Below, in pieces: positions 42,938 to 51,574 of a stretch of DNA of 64,000 bases. The DNA is from Kurthia massiliensis (GTDB lineage: Bacteria > Bacillota > Bacilli > Bacillales_A > Planococcaceae), in assembly GCF_000285555.1 (NCBI RefSeq), contig NZ_HE610999.1, positions 203,893 through 267,892 of the forward strand, written 5' to 3'. The notes below the pieces were generated by a model, which made no database searches, was not told the origin of the DNA, and saw only the letters and a list, made by a program, of their open reading frames with translations. Positions within the stretch are counted from its first letter, which is position 1; each line of letters starts with the position of its first letter. Both the position numbers and the translations under genes were made by a program.

Positions 42938-45391
42938 ATGAATAACTTGAAAAATATGCGGACATTTGCGCTCGTCGTTTGGATTGTGGCGATTGTCGTA
43001 TCTGTGCTCACGATGCCGAACTTAACACGTCTCGGTCAAGAAAAAGGACAAGTGGAGCTACCGGCGCATTTTGAGAGTGAAAAAGCTGCCAAAATTTTAA
43101 ATGATATGAAGTATGACGGGAAAGATTCGTATGAATTTGCGCTCGTCTTTCATGATAAAGATGGATTAACGAAGGCGGATAAGAAAGAGATGAATGAAGC
43201 GCTTGATTATTTCGTCGACCATCGTAAAGACTACAATATTACCGATACATTTTTCTACAATGATAGCGCCCAAGCAAAAAAACAGCTTGTGAGTGAAGAT
43301 GGCACGACAATTATCAATCAAATTACGATTGAAAAAGGTTTGGACAGTGCGACAGAAGTGGCCGATCAATTGTACAAAAAGCTCGATGACTTATCGGTGA
43401 AAACGTACATTACTGGTAGTGACGTCGTAATGGATGACTTCTCACAAACGTCACAAGAAGGTGTACAAAAAACGGAAATCGTTGCGATTATTTTCATTAT
43501 CGCTATTTTAATCGTCGTGTTCCGTTCACCAATCGTACCGTTCGTCTCACTCATTTCGGTTGGTGTCGCGTATATCGTGTCGTTAAATATTATCGCCCAA
43601 CTCGTTGAGAATTTTAACTTCCCGTTTTCAAACTTCACGCAAGTATTCCTTGTCGTGATTTTATTCGGGATTGGGACGGACTATAATATTTTATTATTAA
43701 CACGTTTCCGCGAGGAGCTCATAAAACAAGATCATGTGCTCAAAGCGATTTCGACGACGTATAAAACAGCAGGGAAGACAGTATTGTATTCAGGTATCGC
43801 TGTATTGTTCGGTTTATGTGCATTATTCTTTGCGGAATTTAGCTTCTACCGTGCAACAGGTGGTGTCGCAATAGGTGTTCTCGTACTACTCGTTGTGTTA
43901 TTCACACTAAATCCATTCTTCATGGGCTTGTTAGGCATGAAAATGTTCTGGCCGGTGAAAAATGCGAAATCGCATGCAGATAATAAAACGTGGACATTTT
44001 TAGCGAAACATTCATTCGCACACCCTATTATCGCTATTATCCTCGTGGCGATTTTAGCGGTTCCTTCTATTTTGATGTATACAGGTAATTTAAACTTTAA
44101 TGATTTAGATGAGATTGATAACAAGTATGCGTCGAAACAAGCGATTAATATTATCGCCGATCATTTCCCGGCAGGAATGAGTTCACCGACGACACTTGTC
44201 ATTGAAAATGACGATAAACTGACAACGTCTGAATCCCTTCAAGAAATTGATCGACTGACAGCACGCCTAAAAGAAATTGACGGTGTCGATAAAGTGTATA
44301 GTGTGACGCGTCCAGAAGGTAAGAAAATTAAAGAACTGTATTTAGGCGACCAGCTCGATACGGTGACAGACAGTTTAGATAAGATGCAGCAAGGTACAAA
44401 AGATGTGCGCACTGGTTTATCTGAAGCGGCAGCGCAATCAGCAGAAGCAACGCAAGCAACTGCTGCACAATTGCCACCAGCCGTTGCTGCGCAAATGGCT
44501 GCCCAAGCGGAAGCACAAGGGGAAGGCTTACAACAGGCAACTGCTGGTCTACAGCAAATTGAAGATGGTCTCGGTGAAACGAAAGATTATACGAAAGAAG
44601 CAGGAAAAGCGAATCAAAACGTTTTAAATGTTCCTGATGATGTATTAACAGGGAAAGATTTTAAACAAAGTCTTGATACGTATATGAACGATGACCAAAC
44701 GATGACGACGATGACGATTATTTTAAAAGAAAATCCGTATACAGCAGAAGCGATGAATGTAATGGAAGAAACACAAAATGTCGTTCATTCATTTGTTGAA
44801 GGCTCTAGCTTACATGAAGCGAATGCATATTTAGGTGGTAAAACGATGTCTAACGTCGATTTACAAGAGATGTCAAAAAGTGACTTCCAACGTAGTATTA
44901 TCATTATTTTAATTGGCATTTCGGTGATGCTACTATTTATTACGCGTTCACTTGCACATACAGTTGTCATTTTAATCTCACTCGTTGTCGCAAGTTTTGC
45001 AAGTTTAGGCATTACAGAATGGTTCGCGAAAACATTTTTAAATGTCGAAGCATTAAGTTGGAACGTACCATTCTTCACGTATATTATGCTCATTACGCTC
45101 GGCGTCGATTATTCAATTTTCTTAATGATGCGTTATAAAGAAAATCGTGAAAGTCGTTTAGATTTAATTGTTGATGCTTGTAAGAAAATGGGGGGCGTCA
45201 TTTTATCGGCTGCCATTATTTTAGGTGGTACGTTCGCGGCGCTCATTCCGTCAGGCATTAATACGTTAATCCAAGTCGCCATTGCTGTAATGATCGGGAT
45301 TGCATGGCTCGCATTACTGCTTATCCCAGTGTTTATTCCAGCAACATTCGGTCTTGGTAATAAAATGAATGCACCAAAAAAAGAAAAATAA
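42938..45391 (+). CDS. MMPL-family RND-type exporter (YdgH/YdfJ-like)
   Basis: 817 residues in two homologous halves, each with one N-terminal helix, a large outer domain and a five-helix MMPL bundle (GIGTDYNILLLTRFREEL and TLGVDYSIFLMMRYKENR). A Gln/Ala-rich coiled segment (~490-540) lies in the second outer domain. It exports lipids or drugs using the proton gradient. Co-transcribed with the MarR gene. Confidence 0.9.
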   Translation: MNNLKNMRTFALVVWIVAIVVSVLTMPNLTRLGQEKGQVELPAHFESEKAAKILNDMKYDGKDSYEFALVFHDKDGLTKADKKEMNEALDYFVDHRKDYNITDTFFYNDSAQAKKQLVSEDGTTIINQITIEKGLDSATEVADQLYKKLDDLSVKTYITGSDVVMDDFSQTSQEGVQKTEIVAIIFIIAILIVVFRSPIVPFVSLISVGVAYIVSLNIIAQLVENFNFPFSNFTQVFLVVILFGIGTDYNILLLTRFREELIKQDHVLKAISTTYKTAGKTVLYSGIAVLFGLCALFFAEFSFYRATGGVAIGVLVLLVVLFTLNPFFMGLLGMKMFWPVKNAKSHADNKTWTFLAKHSFAHPIIAIILVAILAVPSILMYTGNLNFNDLDEIDNKYASKQAINIIADHFPAGMSSPTTLVIENDDKLTTSESLQEIDRLTARLKEIDGVDKVYSVTRPEGKKIKELYLGDQLDTVTDSLDKMQQGTKDVRTGLSEAAAQSAEATQATAAQLPPAVAAQMAAQAEAQGEGLQQATAGLQQIEDGLGETKDYTKEAGKANQNVLNVPDDVLTGKDFKQSLDTYMNDDQTMTTMTIILKENPYTAEAMNVMEETQNVVHSFVEGSSLHEANAYLGGKTMSNVDLQEMSKSDFQRSIIIILIGISVMLLFITRSLAHTVVILISLVVASFASLGITEWFAKTFLNVEALSWNVPFFTYIMLITLGVDYSIFLMMRYKENRESRLDLIVDACKKMGGVILSAAIILGGTFAALIPSGINTLIQVAIAVMIGIAWLALLLIPVFIPATFGLGNKMNAPKKEK

Positions 45392-45398
45392 AGATGAT

Positions 45399-45432
45399 AA
45401 AAAGCCGTTCCGATCGTTGGAACGGCTTTTTT
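45399..45432 (+). terminator. Terminator after MMPL gene
   Basis: AAAAAGCCGTTCC/GGAACGGCTTTTT with a 7-nt loop and T6. Confidence 0.92.
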
Positions 45433-45440
45433 GTGCATAC

Positions 45441-45468
45441 AAAAAAGGCACCCCGTAGGATGCCTTTT
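45441..45468 (-). terminator. Terminator of cold-shock gene
   Basis: On the minus strand, AAAAGGCATCC pairs with GGGTGCCTTTT, then T run. Confidence 0.85.
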
Positions 45469-45486
45469 GAATCGTTCGCTTTAAAA

Positions 45487-45687
45487 TTAAAGTTTTACGA
45501 TGTTTGTAGCTTGTGGGCCACGTTGACCATCTTCAACTTCGAATTCAACTTTTTGACCTTCGTCTAAAGATTTGAAACCTTCGCCTTGGATAGCTGAGAA
45601 GTGAGCGAATACGTCAGAACCGCCTTCAACTTCGATGAAACCGAAACCTTTTTCTGCGTTAAACCATTTTACTGTACCTTGTGTCAT
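45487..45687 (-). CDS. Cold-shock protein (CspA/CspB family)
   Basis: 66 residues forming one cold-shock domain: RNP1 KGFGFIEV and RNP2 DVFAHFSAI. It binds single-stranded RNA/DNA and melts secondary structure. GGAGG lies before the ATG. The transcript begins ~140 nt upstream and folds into a long hairpin, as expected for temperature-dependent csp leaders. Confidence 0.96.
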   Translation of the reverse strand: MTQGTVKWFNAEKGFGFIEVEGGSDVFAHFSAIQGEGFKSLDEGQKVEFEVEDGQRGPQATNIVKL

Positions 45688-45743
45688 TTAAATGACCTCC
45701 ATTGAATGTTATTTAATAAGATTATAATTCCTCAAAAAGAAAA

Positions 45744-45803
45744 AATTCACATATTACAAAAAGTACCAACTAAAACACTAGTACGCTTTGTAATAGGTGA
45801 ATT
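45744..45803 (-). promoter_or_regulatory. Long hairpin in the csp 5' leader
   Basis: AATTCAC.TATTACAAA..GTAC pairs with GTAC..TTTGTAATA.GTGAATT across 60 nt: about 20 pairs with small internal loops. It lies wholly within the predicted leader (TSS ~45828, start 45687). Confidence 0.7.
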
Positions 45804-45834
45804 TATTGTTGTTTTGTAATTTCTTATTGACTTT

Positions 45835-45863
45835 ATTGTATAACAAATACTGCCAGTTGTCTA
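45835..45863 (-). promoter_or_regulatory. csp promoter
   Basis: TAGACA, 17 bp, TACAAT on the minus strand. Confidence 0.7.
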
Positions 45864-45903
45864 CCCTAAACTGAAAAGAATGTAAGACACTTCATTTACC
45901 CAA

Positions 45904-46269
45904 TAGAAAAGACGCCCATCTACCTTATAACTGGGCGCCTTTCTAGTCGCAACTTTCACGACAACCTTTTGAACCTCTCACGACTACATACGCGAGAAAC
46001 CTTCAATTACCACAACTTTCAAAAGCTTAGCAGCGTGGTACGAAATGCACCTAAAATTCAGGTGACAAAATGTTGCACAGTGTTACTTAAAACGATACTT
46101 CTTATTCAACCCACGAAATAGCCGTTCCTAATGAGCAGTTCCGAGATGATACATATCCACGTCTTCAACATGTAATCTTACATAACTATATATGTTGTAA
46201 GAGTGGCGTCGATAACAATGAAACTAAAGCGCTCACCGGTTCATTAAAGGATCAACATAGGTTGTTGAT
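45904..46269 (-). ncRNA. Candidate structured non-coding RNA (~365 nt)
   Basis: A good promoter (46276-46304) points leftward, and a GC-rich terminator with AAAGGCGCCCA/TGGGCGTCTTT ends the unit at 45907-45944. Between them no frame has both a ribosome site and length. Several local stems are visible on the minus strand: ATCAACA/TGTTGAT at the 5' end, CAACAT/ATGTTG, CACCT/AGGTG, TCTCGCG/CGTGAGA and GTCG/CGAC. It lacks the conserved cores I know for RNase P, SRP, tmRNA, 6S or T-box RNAs. Confidence 0.55.
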
Positions 46270-46275
46270 AGTTAT

Positions 46276-46304
46276 ACTATACCACAGCTTTTTAAGTTAT
46301 GCAA
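46276..46304 (-). promoter_or_regulatory. Promoter of the candidate RNA gene
   Basis: TTGCAT, 17 bp, TATAGT on the minus strand. A CodY-like ATTATTCTGAATATT (46307-46321, 12 of 15 to consensus, the same 15-mer as at 24867) abuts the -35. Confidence 0.7.
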
Positions 46305-46469
46305 TAATTATTCTGAATATTTAGGTTATTTTTTAAAAATACGTTTCATCAAACATGGCTGAACGCTCACGAGTTATGACATAATTTCTATCACTCGGTT
46401 GCAAACGGTCGCAATTGCTTATGAACGTGCTAAAATAGCGTTAAATTTTGCAGGAAAGCTGTGTGAAGC

Positions 46470-47786
46470 ATGGAATTTATCGTCTTTGGATTATTTGCAT
46501 GTAGCTTACTGTTATGTGTCGCGTTCGGGCAACCGATTTTGCTGGCACTCGCATTCGGTTACGTGCTCTTTTTTATGTATGGACTAAAAAAACAATATAG
46601 CGTGAAACAAATGCTGACGTTCTCGTGGACGGGCATTCGTCAAATTAAAGGAATGCTCGGCATTTTCTTTTTAATCGGTATGATGACAGGGCTTTGGCGC
46701 GCGGGTGGTACGATTCCGATGATTATTGACGTATCGACAGGCTTTTTAGTGCCAGCGATTTTTATCGTCGTTGTCTTTTTATTGAACTGTCTCGTTTCTG
46801 TTTTGACAGGAACGGCTTTTGGTACTGTTGCGACGATCGGCGTGATTTGCATGACGATTGGCAATGTAATGGGTGAAAATCCATTGTTTGTCGCTGGTGC
46901 GATTTTATCAGGTATTTATTTTGGCGATCGCTGTTCACCGATGTCAACGAGTGCGATGCTCGTTTGTGAGCTGACGCATATGAAATTGTTAGACCATATT
47001 CGTCAAATGATCAAAACCGCTGCCGTGCCGTTTACGTTGACGGTGGCCATTTATGTCGCGCTCGGATTGATTCATACACCAGAAGCGGCGCAAACACACG
47101 TAACGGATATTTTCCGTGAAAGTTTTGTCTTAAACTGGTATACGCTCATTCCAGCGGTGCTCATTTTTGTTCTACTATTATGTAAGTTGAAAATTAAGCA
47201 AACGATGCTTGCGAGTATTATTGCAGGGGTCATCATCTGTTTCTTCGTCCAACGAATGTCTGTAATGGACATTATTGCGACACTTTGGCGTGGTTACGTT
47301 GCACCGAATGAGCAGCTCGGTGCGATGTTAAACGGTGGTGGCATTTTATCAATGGTGAAAGTCATTGCTATCGTTTGTTTATCATCGTCATATTTCGGTA
47401 TTTTCAATGGGACGAATATGTTGGCACAAGTACAACGTAGCGTTGAACTATTGGCATCGAAAACGACAAATTTCTTTACAGGAACGATTGTGGCCATTGT
47501 CGCAGTCATGATTTCTTGTAATCAAACGCTTGCGGTCATGTTAACGTATCAGTTAAATAAAGATATTTATCAAAATGACCAAAAAACGGCTAGTATGCTC
47601 GCAGATACCGCTATCGTCATTCCGCCGCTTATTCCGTGGTCTATTGCATGTGCAGTGCCACTCGCTGCGGTCGATGCACCGGTGACGAGTATTTTATTTG
47701 CATGTTATTTATATTTATTACCGCTTGCTGGGATTATTCGTTCATTTTATCGTAAGCGCGTCGAAACGATGACTGTTGGGGTGTAA
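46470..47786 (+). CDS. NhaC-family Na+/H+ antiporter
   Basis: 438 residues, ~11-12 membrane helices. The NhaC landmarks are GTAFGTVATIGVI, IYFGDRCSPMSTSAMLVCEL and a late SCNQTLAVMLTYQL segment. AGGAAAG lies ~11 nt upstream of the ATG. It would expel Na+ or exchange malate/lactate as some NhaC relatives do. It is single-gene, separated from the RNA gene by ~150 bp. Confidence 0.87.
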   Translation: MEFIVFGLFACSLLLCVAFGQPILLALAFGYVLFFMYGLKKQYSVKQMLTFSWTGIRQIKGMLGIFFLIGMMTGLWRAGGTIPMIIDVSTGFLVPAIFIVVVFLLNCLVSVLTGTAFGTVATIGVICMTIGNVMGENPLFVAGAILSGIYFGDRCSPMSTSAMLVCELTHMKLLDHIRQMIKTAAVPFTLTVAIYVALGLIHTPEAAQTHVTDIFRESFVLNWYTLIPAVLIFVLLLCKLKIKQTMLASIIAGVIICFFVQRMSVMDIIATLWRGYVAPNEQLGAMLNGGGILSMVKVIAIVCLSSSYFGIFNGTNMLAQVQRSVELLASKTTNFFTGTIVAIVAVMISCNQTLAVMLTYQLNKDIYQNDQKTASMLADTAIVIPPLIPWSIACAVPLAAVDAPVTSILFACYLYLLPLAGIIRSFYRKRVETMTVGV

Positions 47787-47828
47787 ATTGATTCAAATTC
47801 TTGTACAATAGAAGCACGAGGTGACAAC

Positions 47829-48017
47829 ATGAAGTTAAGTAAAAAATTTTTTAATTCACTCGGCTTAATTATGCTCATCATTTTCGGTGGTAATTTCGTC
47901 GTTGACTATTTCCGCCACGATACGTTTAATATGACCGAGTTAATTGGTGGTATCGCGGGACTTGTTTTCTTAATGATCGGTGGCGTCGTGAAAAAAGATG
48001 CGCCTGTCGAGAAATAA
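47829..48017 (+). CDS. Small two-helix membrane protein
   Basis: 62 residues: helix 1 SLGLIMLIIFGGNFVV, helix 2 GGIAGLVFLMIGGVV, basic N-terminus. GAGGTG precedes the ATG and a strong terminator follows. Possibly expressed with the antiporter 42 bp upstream. Function unknown. Confidence 0.7.
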   Translation: MKLSKKFFNSLGLIMLIIFGGNFVVDYFRHDTFNMTELIGGIAGLVFLMIGGVVKKDAPVEK

Positions 48018-48021
48018 ATAG

Positions 48022-48056
48022 AGCATTTGATCGGTTCAGATCAAATGCTTTTTTTT
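48022..48056 (+). terminator. Terminator
   Basis: Perfect 11-bp stem AGCATTTGATC/GATCAAATGCT, then T7. Confidence 0.93.
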
Positions 48057-48107
48057 GTGCGAAACTGTAAAATAAAGGGGTAATATACTTTTTATTGGAG
48101 GGATTAG

Positions 48108-48944
48108 ATGGCACGTTTACAAGTAGGTACAGAAAATGATTTACCGATTGAACTACATTATGAAGATGTAGGTGCAGGAAAACCAGTCGTCCTCATTCAT
48201 GGCTGGCCATTAAGTGGACGCTCGTGGGAACGTCAAATACCTGCGCTCATTGAAGCAGGATATCGCGTCATTACGTACGACCGTCGTGGATTTGGACAAT
48301 CGTCACAACCGTGGCAAGGTTATGAGTATGATACGTTTGCGAAAGATTTACATGAATTGCTCGAGCACTTGGACGTTCATGATGTGACACTCGTCGGCTT
48401 TTCAATGGGCGGCGGTGAAATTGCGCGCTACGTTGGTAACTACGGTACAGATCGTCTAGCAGGTGTTGTATTTGCTGGCGCAGTACCTCCGTATTTATAC
48501 AAAACGGCCGATAATCCAGAAGGCGGAATGGATGATGCGGGTATTGAAGAAATGGAAGCGGGCGTAAAGGAAGACCGCTTGGCATTTTTAGAAGATTTTA
48601 CGCATAACTTTTTCACAGCGAATGATGAATTGCTCGTGAGCGAGTCATTCCGTCTATACAATAAACAAATTGCATCGTTTGCTTCACCGAAAGGCACGCT
48701 CGACTGTATTGGCGCATTTAGCCGTACCGATTTCCGTGCGGACTTAGAAAAAGTGGACGTTCCGACGCTCGTATTGCACGGTGATGCCGATGCGATTGTA
48801 CCGATAGAAGTAAGTGGCGCTCGAACACATGAAATGATTGAACATAGTGAGCTCGTTGTCATTGAAGGCGCACCACATGGGTTCAATGTGACACATGCCG
48901 ATGCATTTAATGAGGCGCTCCTAACATTTTTACGCGCGTTGTAG
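48108..48944 (+). CDS. Alpha/beta hydrolase, cofactor-free haloperoxidase type
   Basis: 278 residues. HGWPLSGRSWERQ near the oxyanion site, YDRRGFGQSSQPW, nucleophile in GFSMGGGE (~Ser98), acid in HGDADAIVP (~228) and the histidine in APHGFN (~257). This is the non-haem chloroperoxidase/esterase pattern. GGAGGG precedes the ATG. The membrane-protein gene starts 3 bp after its stop, so they are probably co-transcribed. Confidence 0.9.
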   Translation: MARLQVGTENDLPIELHYEDVGAGKPVVLIHGWPLSGRSWERQIPALIEAGYRVITYDRRGFGQSSQPWQGYEYDTFAKDLHELLEHLDVHDVTLVGFSMGGGEIARYVGNYGTDRLAGVVFAGAVPPYLYKTADNPEGGMDDAGIEEMEAGVKEDRLAFLEDFTHNFFTANDELLVSESFRLYNKQIASFASPKGTLDCIGAFSRTDFRADLEKVDVPTLVLHGDADAIVPIEVSGARTHEMIEHSELVVIEGAPHGFNVTHADAFNEALLTFLRAL

Positions 48945-48947
48945 GCA

Positions 48948-49724
48948 ATGAAACGATTAGATCGAAGTAGTGTCGCAACGCTTATTTTTACGTTTACAAT
49001 GACGATTACGCTCGGCTTAATGGCGCTTTATATCGGTTTTGACTGGCAACATACGTTGTTTTTATTGAAAAATAAACTGTTCCGTTTTGCGGAAAATGAA
49101 GCGCTCGCCCTCGTGCTCGTCATCGCTGTCATTGCAAGTATTTATAGTGTGATGAGTTATATTTTATACGAGGTGCTCAAACTCCGCATTCCGAGTTGGA
49201 TGGCATTATCGTTTTACATTCCGATTGAACTGTTAAAGCTCTACTTTCTCATTATGGCGTCGTTTATTGTCGTGACGTATAGTGCATTTCATTTAAGCGA
49301 GGACAAAGTGTTTACGTCGACGATTTTCTTTAACATTACGTTGTATACATTTATGCTATCGTCATTTCTTTATAGTTTGTTCAAAGGCATGATGAATAAA
49401 ATAATGAGACGGCGTGTAGGGTATCAACTCGCTAAAAAAAGTGAACAACAAATGCTCCATACGTTTGAAATTAACGGCATTATGAATGCGCTCGTTATCA
49501 TTGTGACGGTGCTCTTACTGGCAGATACGATTGGCAATGCGGCGTATGAAAACTTGTTGAAACAAACAGATTGCAACGGGATAGGGTGTAACGAAAACAC
49601 GTCGATTCAGCTCGACGATTTTTTAAACAGCCGTATTTTTTCATTGATGATTCCGTCGCTTGCCGTATACATTATGTCGATTAAATTTGGGTTTTTAAAA
49701 GGATTTCGAAAACAAATTCGCTAA
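48948..49724 (+). CDS. Multi-pass membrane protein of unknown function
   Basis: 258 residues with about six hydrophobic segments and a basic cytosolic loop (KIMRRRVGYQLAKK). Between the last helices lies a short loop with two cysteines (DCNGIGCNEN). No family recognised. It follows the hydrolase by 3 bp without a separate promoter. Confidence 0.7.
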   Translation: MKRLDRSSVATLIFTFTMTITLGLMALYIGFDWQHTLFLLKNKLFRFAENEALALVLVIAVIASIYSVMSYILYEVLKLRIPSWMALSFYIPIELLKLYFLIMASFIVVTYSAFHLSEDKVFTSTIFFNITLYTFMLSSFLYSLFKGMMNKIMRRRVGYQLAKKSEQQMLHTFEINGIMNALVIIVTVLLLADTIGNAAYENLLKQTDCNGIGCNENTSIQLDDFLNSRIFSLMIPSLAVYIMSIKFGFLKGFRKQIR

Positions 49725-49752
49725 AAGCAATGCCAAAATGGTGTTGCTTTTT
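49724..49752 (+). terminator. Terminator
   Basis: AAAGCAATGCC pairs with GGTGTTGCTTT (GU pair), then T7. Confidence 0.75.
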
Positions 49753-49765
49753 TTAATTTCCTATG

Positions 49766-49815
49766 TTGACAAACAGAAAAAAGAGTTGTAATATTTTAAA
49801 TCGTAACCATTACTA
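49766..49815 (+). promoter_or_regulatory. Promoter and Zur box of the zinc-starvation operon
   Basis: TTGACA, 17 bp, TAATAT (49766-49794), immediately followed by TCGTAACCATTACTA (49801-49815), a Zur-type repeat over the start point. Confidence 0.87.
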
Positions 49816-49837
49816 TTTATAAAAAGAGGTGATGAAC

Positions 49838-49987
49838 ATGCGTGTGCAAGTAACATTAGCATGTACAGAGACAGGAGATCGCAACTATATTACGATGAAA
49901 AATAAACGTACGCATCCAGAAAAATTAGAGCTGCGTAAATATTCACCGAGATTAAAACGTGTGACGCTACATCGTGAAACGAAATAA
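49838..49987 (+). CDS. rpmG: Zinc-independent ribosomal protein L33
   Basis: 49 residues, matching L33 from [20 protein letters not shown] to the basic end. Only one cysteine remains, so the two CxxC zinc pairs of the primary L33 are missing (C-minus form). GAGGTG precedes the ATG. With Zur boxes on both sides it would replace the zinc form and free zinc during starvation. Confidence 0.92.
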   Translation: MRVQVTLACTETGDRNYITMKNKRTHPEKLELRKYSPRLKRVTLHRETK

Positions 49988-50016
49988 GGCGTCAAAAAAT
50001 TTTACACATTTTTAAA

Positions 50017-50031
50017 TCGTAATTATTACGA
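50017..50031. promoter_or_regulatory. Second Zur box of the operon
   Basis: TCGTAATTATTACGA, a perfect 7-1-7 repeat between rpmG and the GTPase gene, 24 bp before its start codon. Confidence 0.9.
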
Positions 50032-50055
50032 TTTAAATAAAAGGAGTGCACAACG

Positions 50056-51240
50056 ATGAAAAAAATTCCTGTGACCGTATTAAGCGGCTATTTAGGGGCG
50101 GGAAAAACAACGCTATTAAACCATTTACTACAAAATGAACAACAATTACGTATTGCGGTAATTGTAAATGATATGAGTGAAATTAATATTGATGCAGCGC
50201 TTGTCGAGCAAGGAAGTAGTATTTCACGTACGGATGAAAAGTTTGTCGAGTTATCAAACGGATGCATTTGCTGTACGTTACGTGAAGATTTATTACAAGA
50301 AATCGAGCGTCTCGTTGAAAAAGGAAACATTGACTATATCGTCATCGAGTCGACAGGCATTAGTGAACCAATCCCAGTTGCACAAACTTTCTCATATATA
50401 GATGAAGCATTAGGCATCGATTTAACGAAAAGCTGTACGCTCGATACGATGGTCACAGTTGTTGATGCGAATCGCTTTTGGACAGATTTCCAATCAGGGG
50501 AGAGCTTGTTAGCACGTAGTCAAGCGGTGAGTACCGAAGACGATCGTGACGTCGCGGATTTATTAATCGATCAAATCGAGTTTTGTGATGTTTTAGTCAT
50601 TAATAAAAGTGACCTTGTGACACGAGCGCAACTCGATCAACTTGAACACGTGCTCAAAATGTTGCAACCGACTGCGCGTATTATCCGCACGACATATGGG
50701 CAAATTGCGCCGACAGACATTTTACATACAGGGCGCTTTGACTTTGACAAAGCTTCACAATCAGCAGGATGGATTCAAGAGTTAAATCAAGCGCATCATA
50801 CGCCGGAAACGGAAGAATACGGCATCGGTTCATTCACGTACAAACGAAAATGGCCATTCCATATTGAACGTTTCCAAGCATGGGCGGAAAACTTTCCACT
50901 AGAAATCGTACGTTCAAAAGGGTTTGTGTGGAGTATGCAACATCCGAATACTGCTTTGCTCTTTTCACAAGCCGGCTCATCTGCGACATTACAGCCGTTG
51001 ACATATTGGATTGCAACGTTACCAAAAGCAGAGCAACAAGCACTATTTGAACGTGAGCCTGAAATATTAGACAACTGGGACGAAGCATTTGGCGACCGTC
51101 AAACAGAGCTTGTCATCATCGGTATTGATTTAGATGAAGCAAGTATTACGGCAGAGCTAGATGCATGTCTTGTGACGAGTGAAGAAATGATGACTGTAAT
51201 GGAGGAATTACAACATGGCAAAAAAATCGAAAATCGTTAA
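50056..51240 (+). CDS. CobW/ZagA-type zinc metallochaperone GTPase
   Basis: 394 residues. P-loop GYLGAGKT (11-18), the metal motif CICC (Cys70, Cys72, Cys73), IESTGISEP switch region, INKSDLV nucleotide specificity, and a C-terminal CobW_C domain with [14 protein letters not shown]. The Zur boxes and co-transcription with zinc-free ribosomal proteins mark it as the YciC/ZagA type, which delivers zinc to client enzymes under limitation. Its end overlaps the S14 gene by 26 nt. Confidence 0.92.
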   Translation: MKKIPVTVLSGYLGAGKTTLLNHLLQNEQQLRIAVIVNDMSEINIDAALVEQGSSISRTDEKFVELSNGCICCTLREDLLQEIERLVEKGNIDYIVIESTGISEPIPVAQTFSYIDEALGIDLTKSCTLDTMVTVVDANRFWTDFQSGESLLARSQAVSTEDDRDVADLLIDQIEFCDVLVINKSDLVTRAQLDQLEHVLKMLQPTARIIRTTYGQIAPTDILHTGRFDFDKASQSAGWIQELNQAHHTPETEEYGIGSFTYKRKWPFHIERFQAWAENFPLEIVRSKGFVWSMQHPNTALLFSQAGSSATLQPLTYWIATLPKAEQQALFEREPEILDNWDEAFGDRQTELVIIGIDLDEASITAELDACLVTSEEMMTVMEELQHGKKIENR

Positions 51241-51484
51241 ACAACAAAAACGTGAGGCAATTGTCGAGCGATATGCAACGCTCCGTCAACAATTAAAGGA
51301 AGTAAAAGATTACGAAGCACTTCAAAAGTTGCCACGTAACGCATCACCGACGAGACTTGTTCGTCGGTGCAAAATTACTGGACGTCCCCATGGCAACCTA
51401 CGTAAATTTGGCATGTCGCGTATTCAATTTAGAGAACTTGCTTATAAAGGACAAATTCCTGGCGTGAAAAAAGCGAGTTGGTAA
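51215..51484 (+). CDS. rpsN: Zinc-independent ribosomal protein S14
   Basis: 89 residues, the long S14 form (YhzA type). [20 protein letters not shown] at the start and [20 protein letters not shown] near the C-terminus; the four-cysteine zinc site of short S14 is absent. TGGAGG lies within the end of the GTPase gene. It can seed new 30S subunits when zinc is scarce. Confidence 0.95.
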   Translation: MAKKSKIVKQQKREAIVERYATLRQQLKEVKDYEALQKLPRNASPTRLVRRCKITGRPHGNLRKFGMSRIQFRELAYKGQIPGVKKASW

Positions 51485-51520
51485 TGAAATAGAGGCTAGG
51501 TTAAAATCTTCGTCAATAAG

Positions 51521-51564
51521 AAAAGACATTCATGATTTGAGTCAAATCGTGAATGTCTTTTTTT
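51521..51564. terminator. Bidirectional terminator
   Basis: AAAAGACATTCATGATTTG pairs with CAAATCGTGAATGTCTTTT around a 3-nt loop. Confidence 0.93.
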
Positions 51565-51574
51565 GTCTATTTTG

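Noticed and set aside
45930-46000. Short open frame running through the RNA terminator
   Set aside because: It would cross the terminator hairpin and continue into the csp promoter; composition gives no support.
46031-46043. AGCGTGGTAC resembling a T-box core on the plus strand
   Set aside because: It lacks the ACCGCG half, a specifier stem and a downstream synthetase or amino-acid gene; the promoter and terminator around it point the other way.
45904-46269. Candidate RNA as RNase P or SRP RNA
   Set aside because: The GAGGAAAGTCC core of RNase P and the SRP apical motif are absent on both strands.
51485-51505. GAGGCTAGGTTAAAA as another GAGGCTGGGAC element
   Set aside because: Only ~8 bases match and there is no paired right arm.
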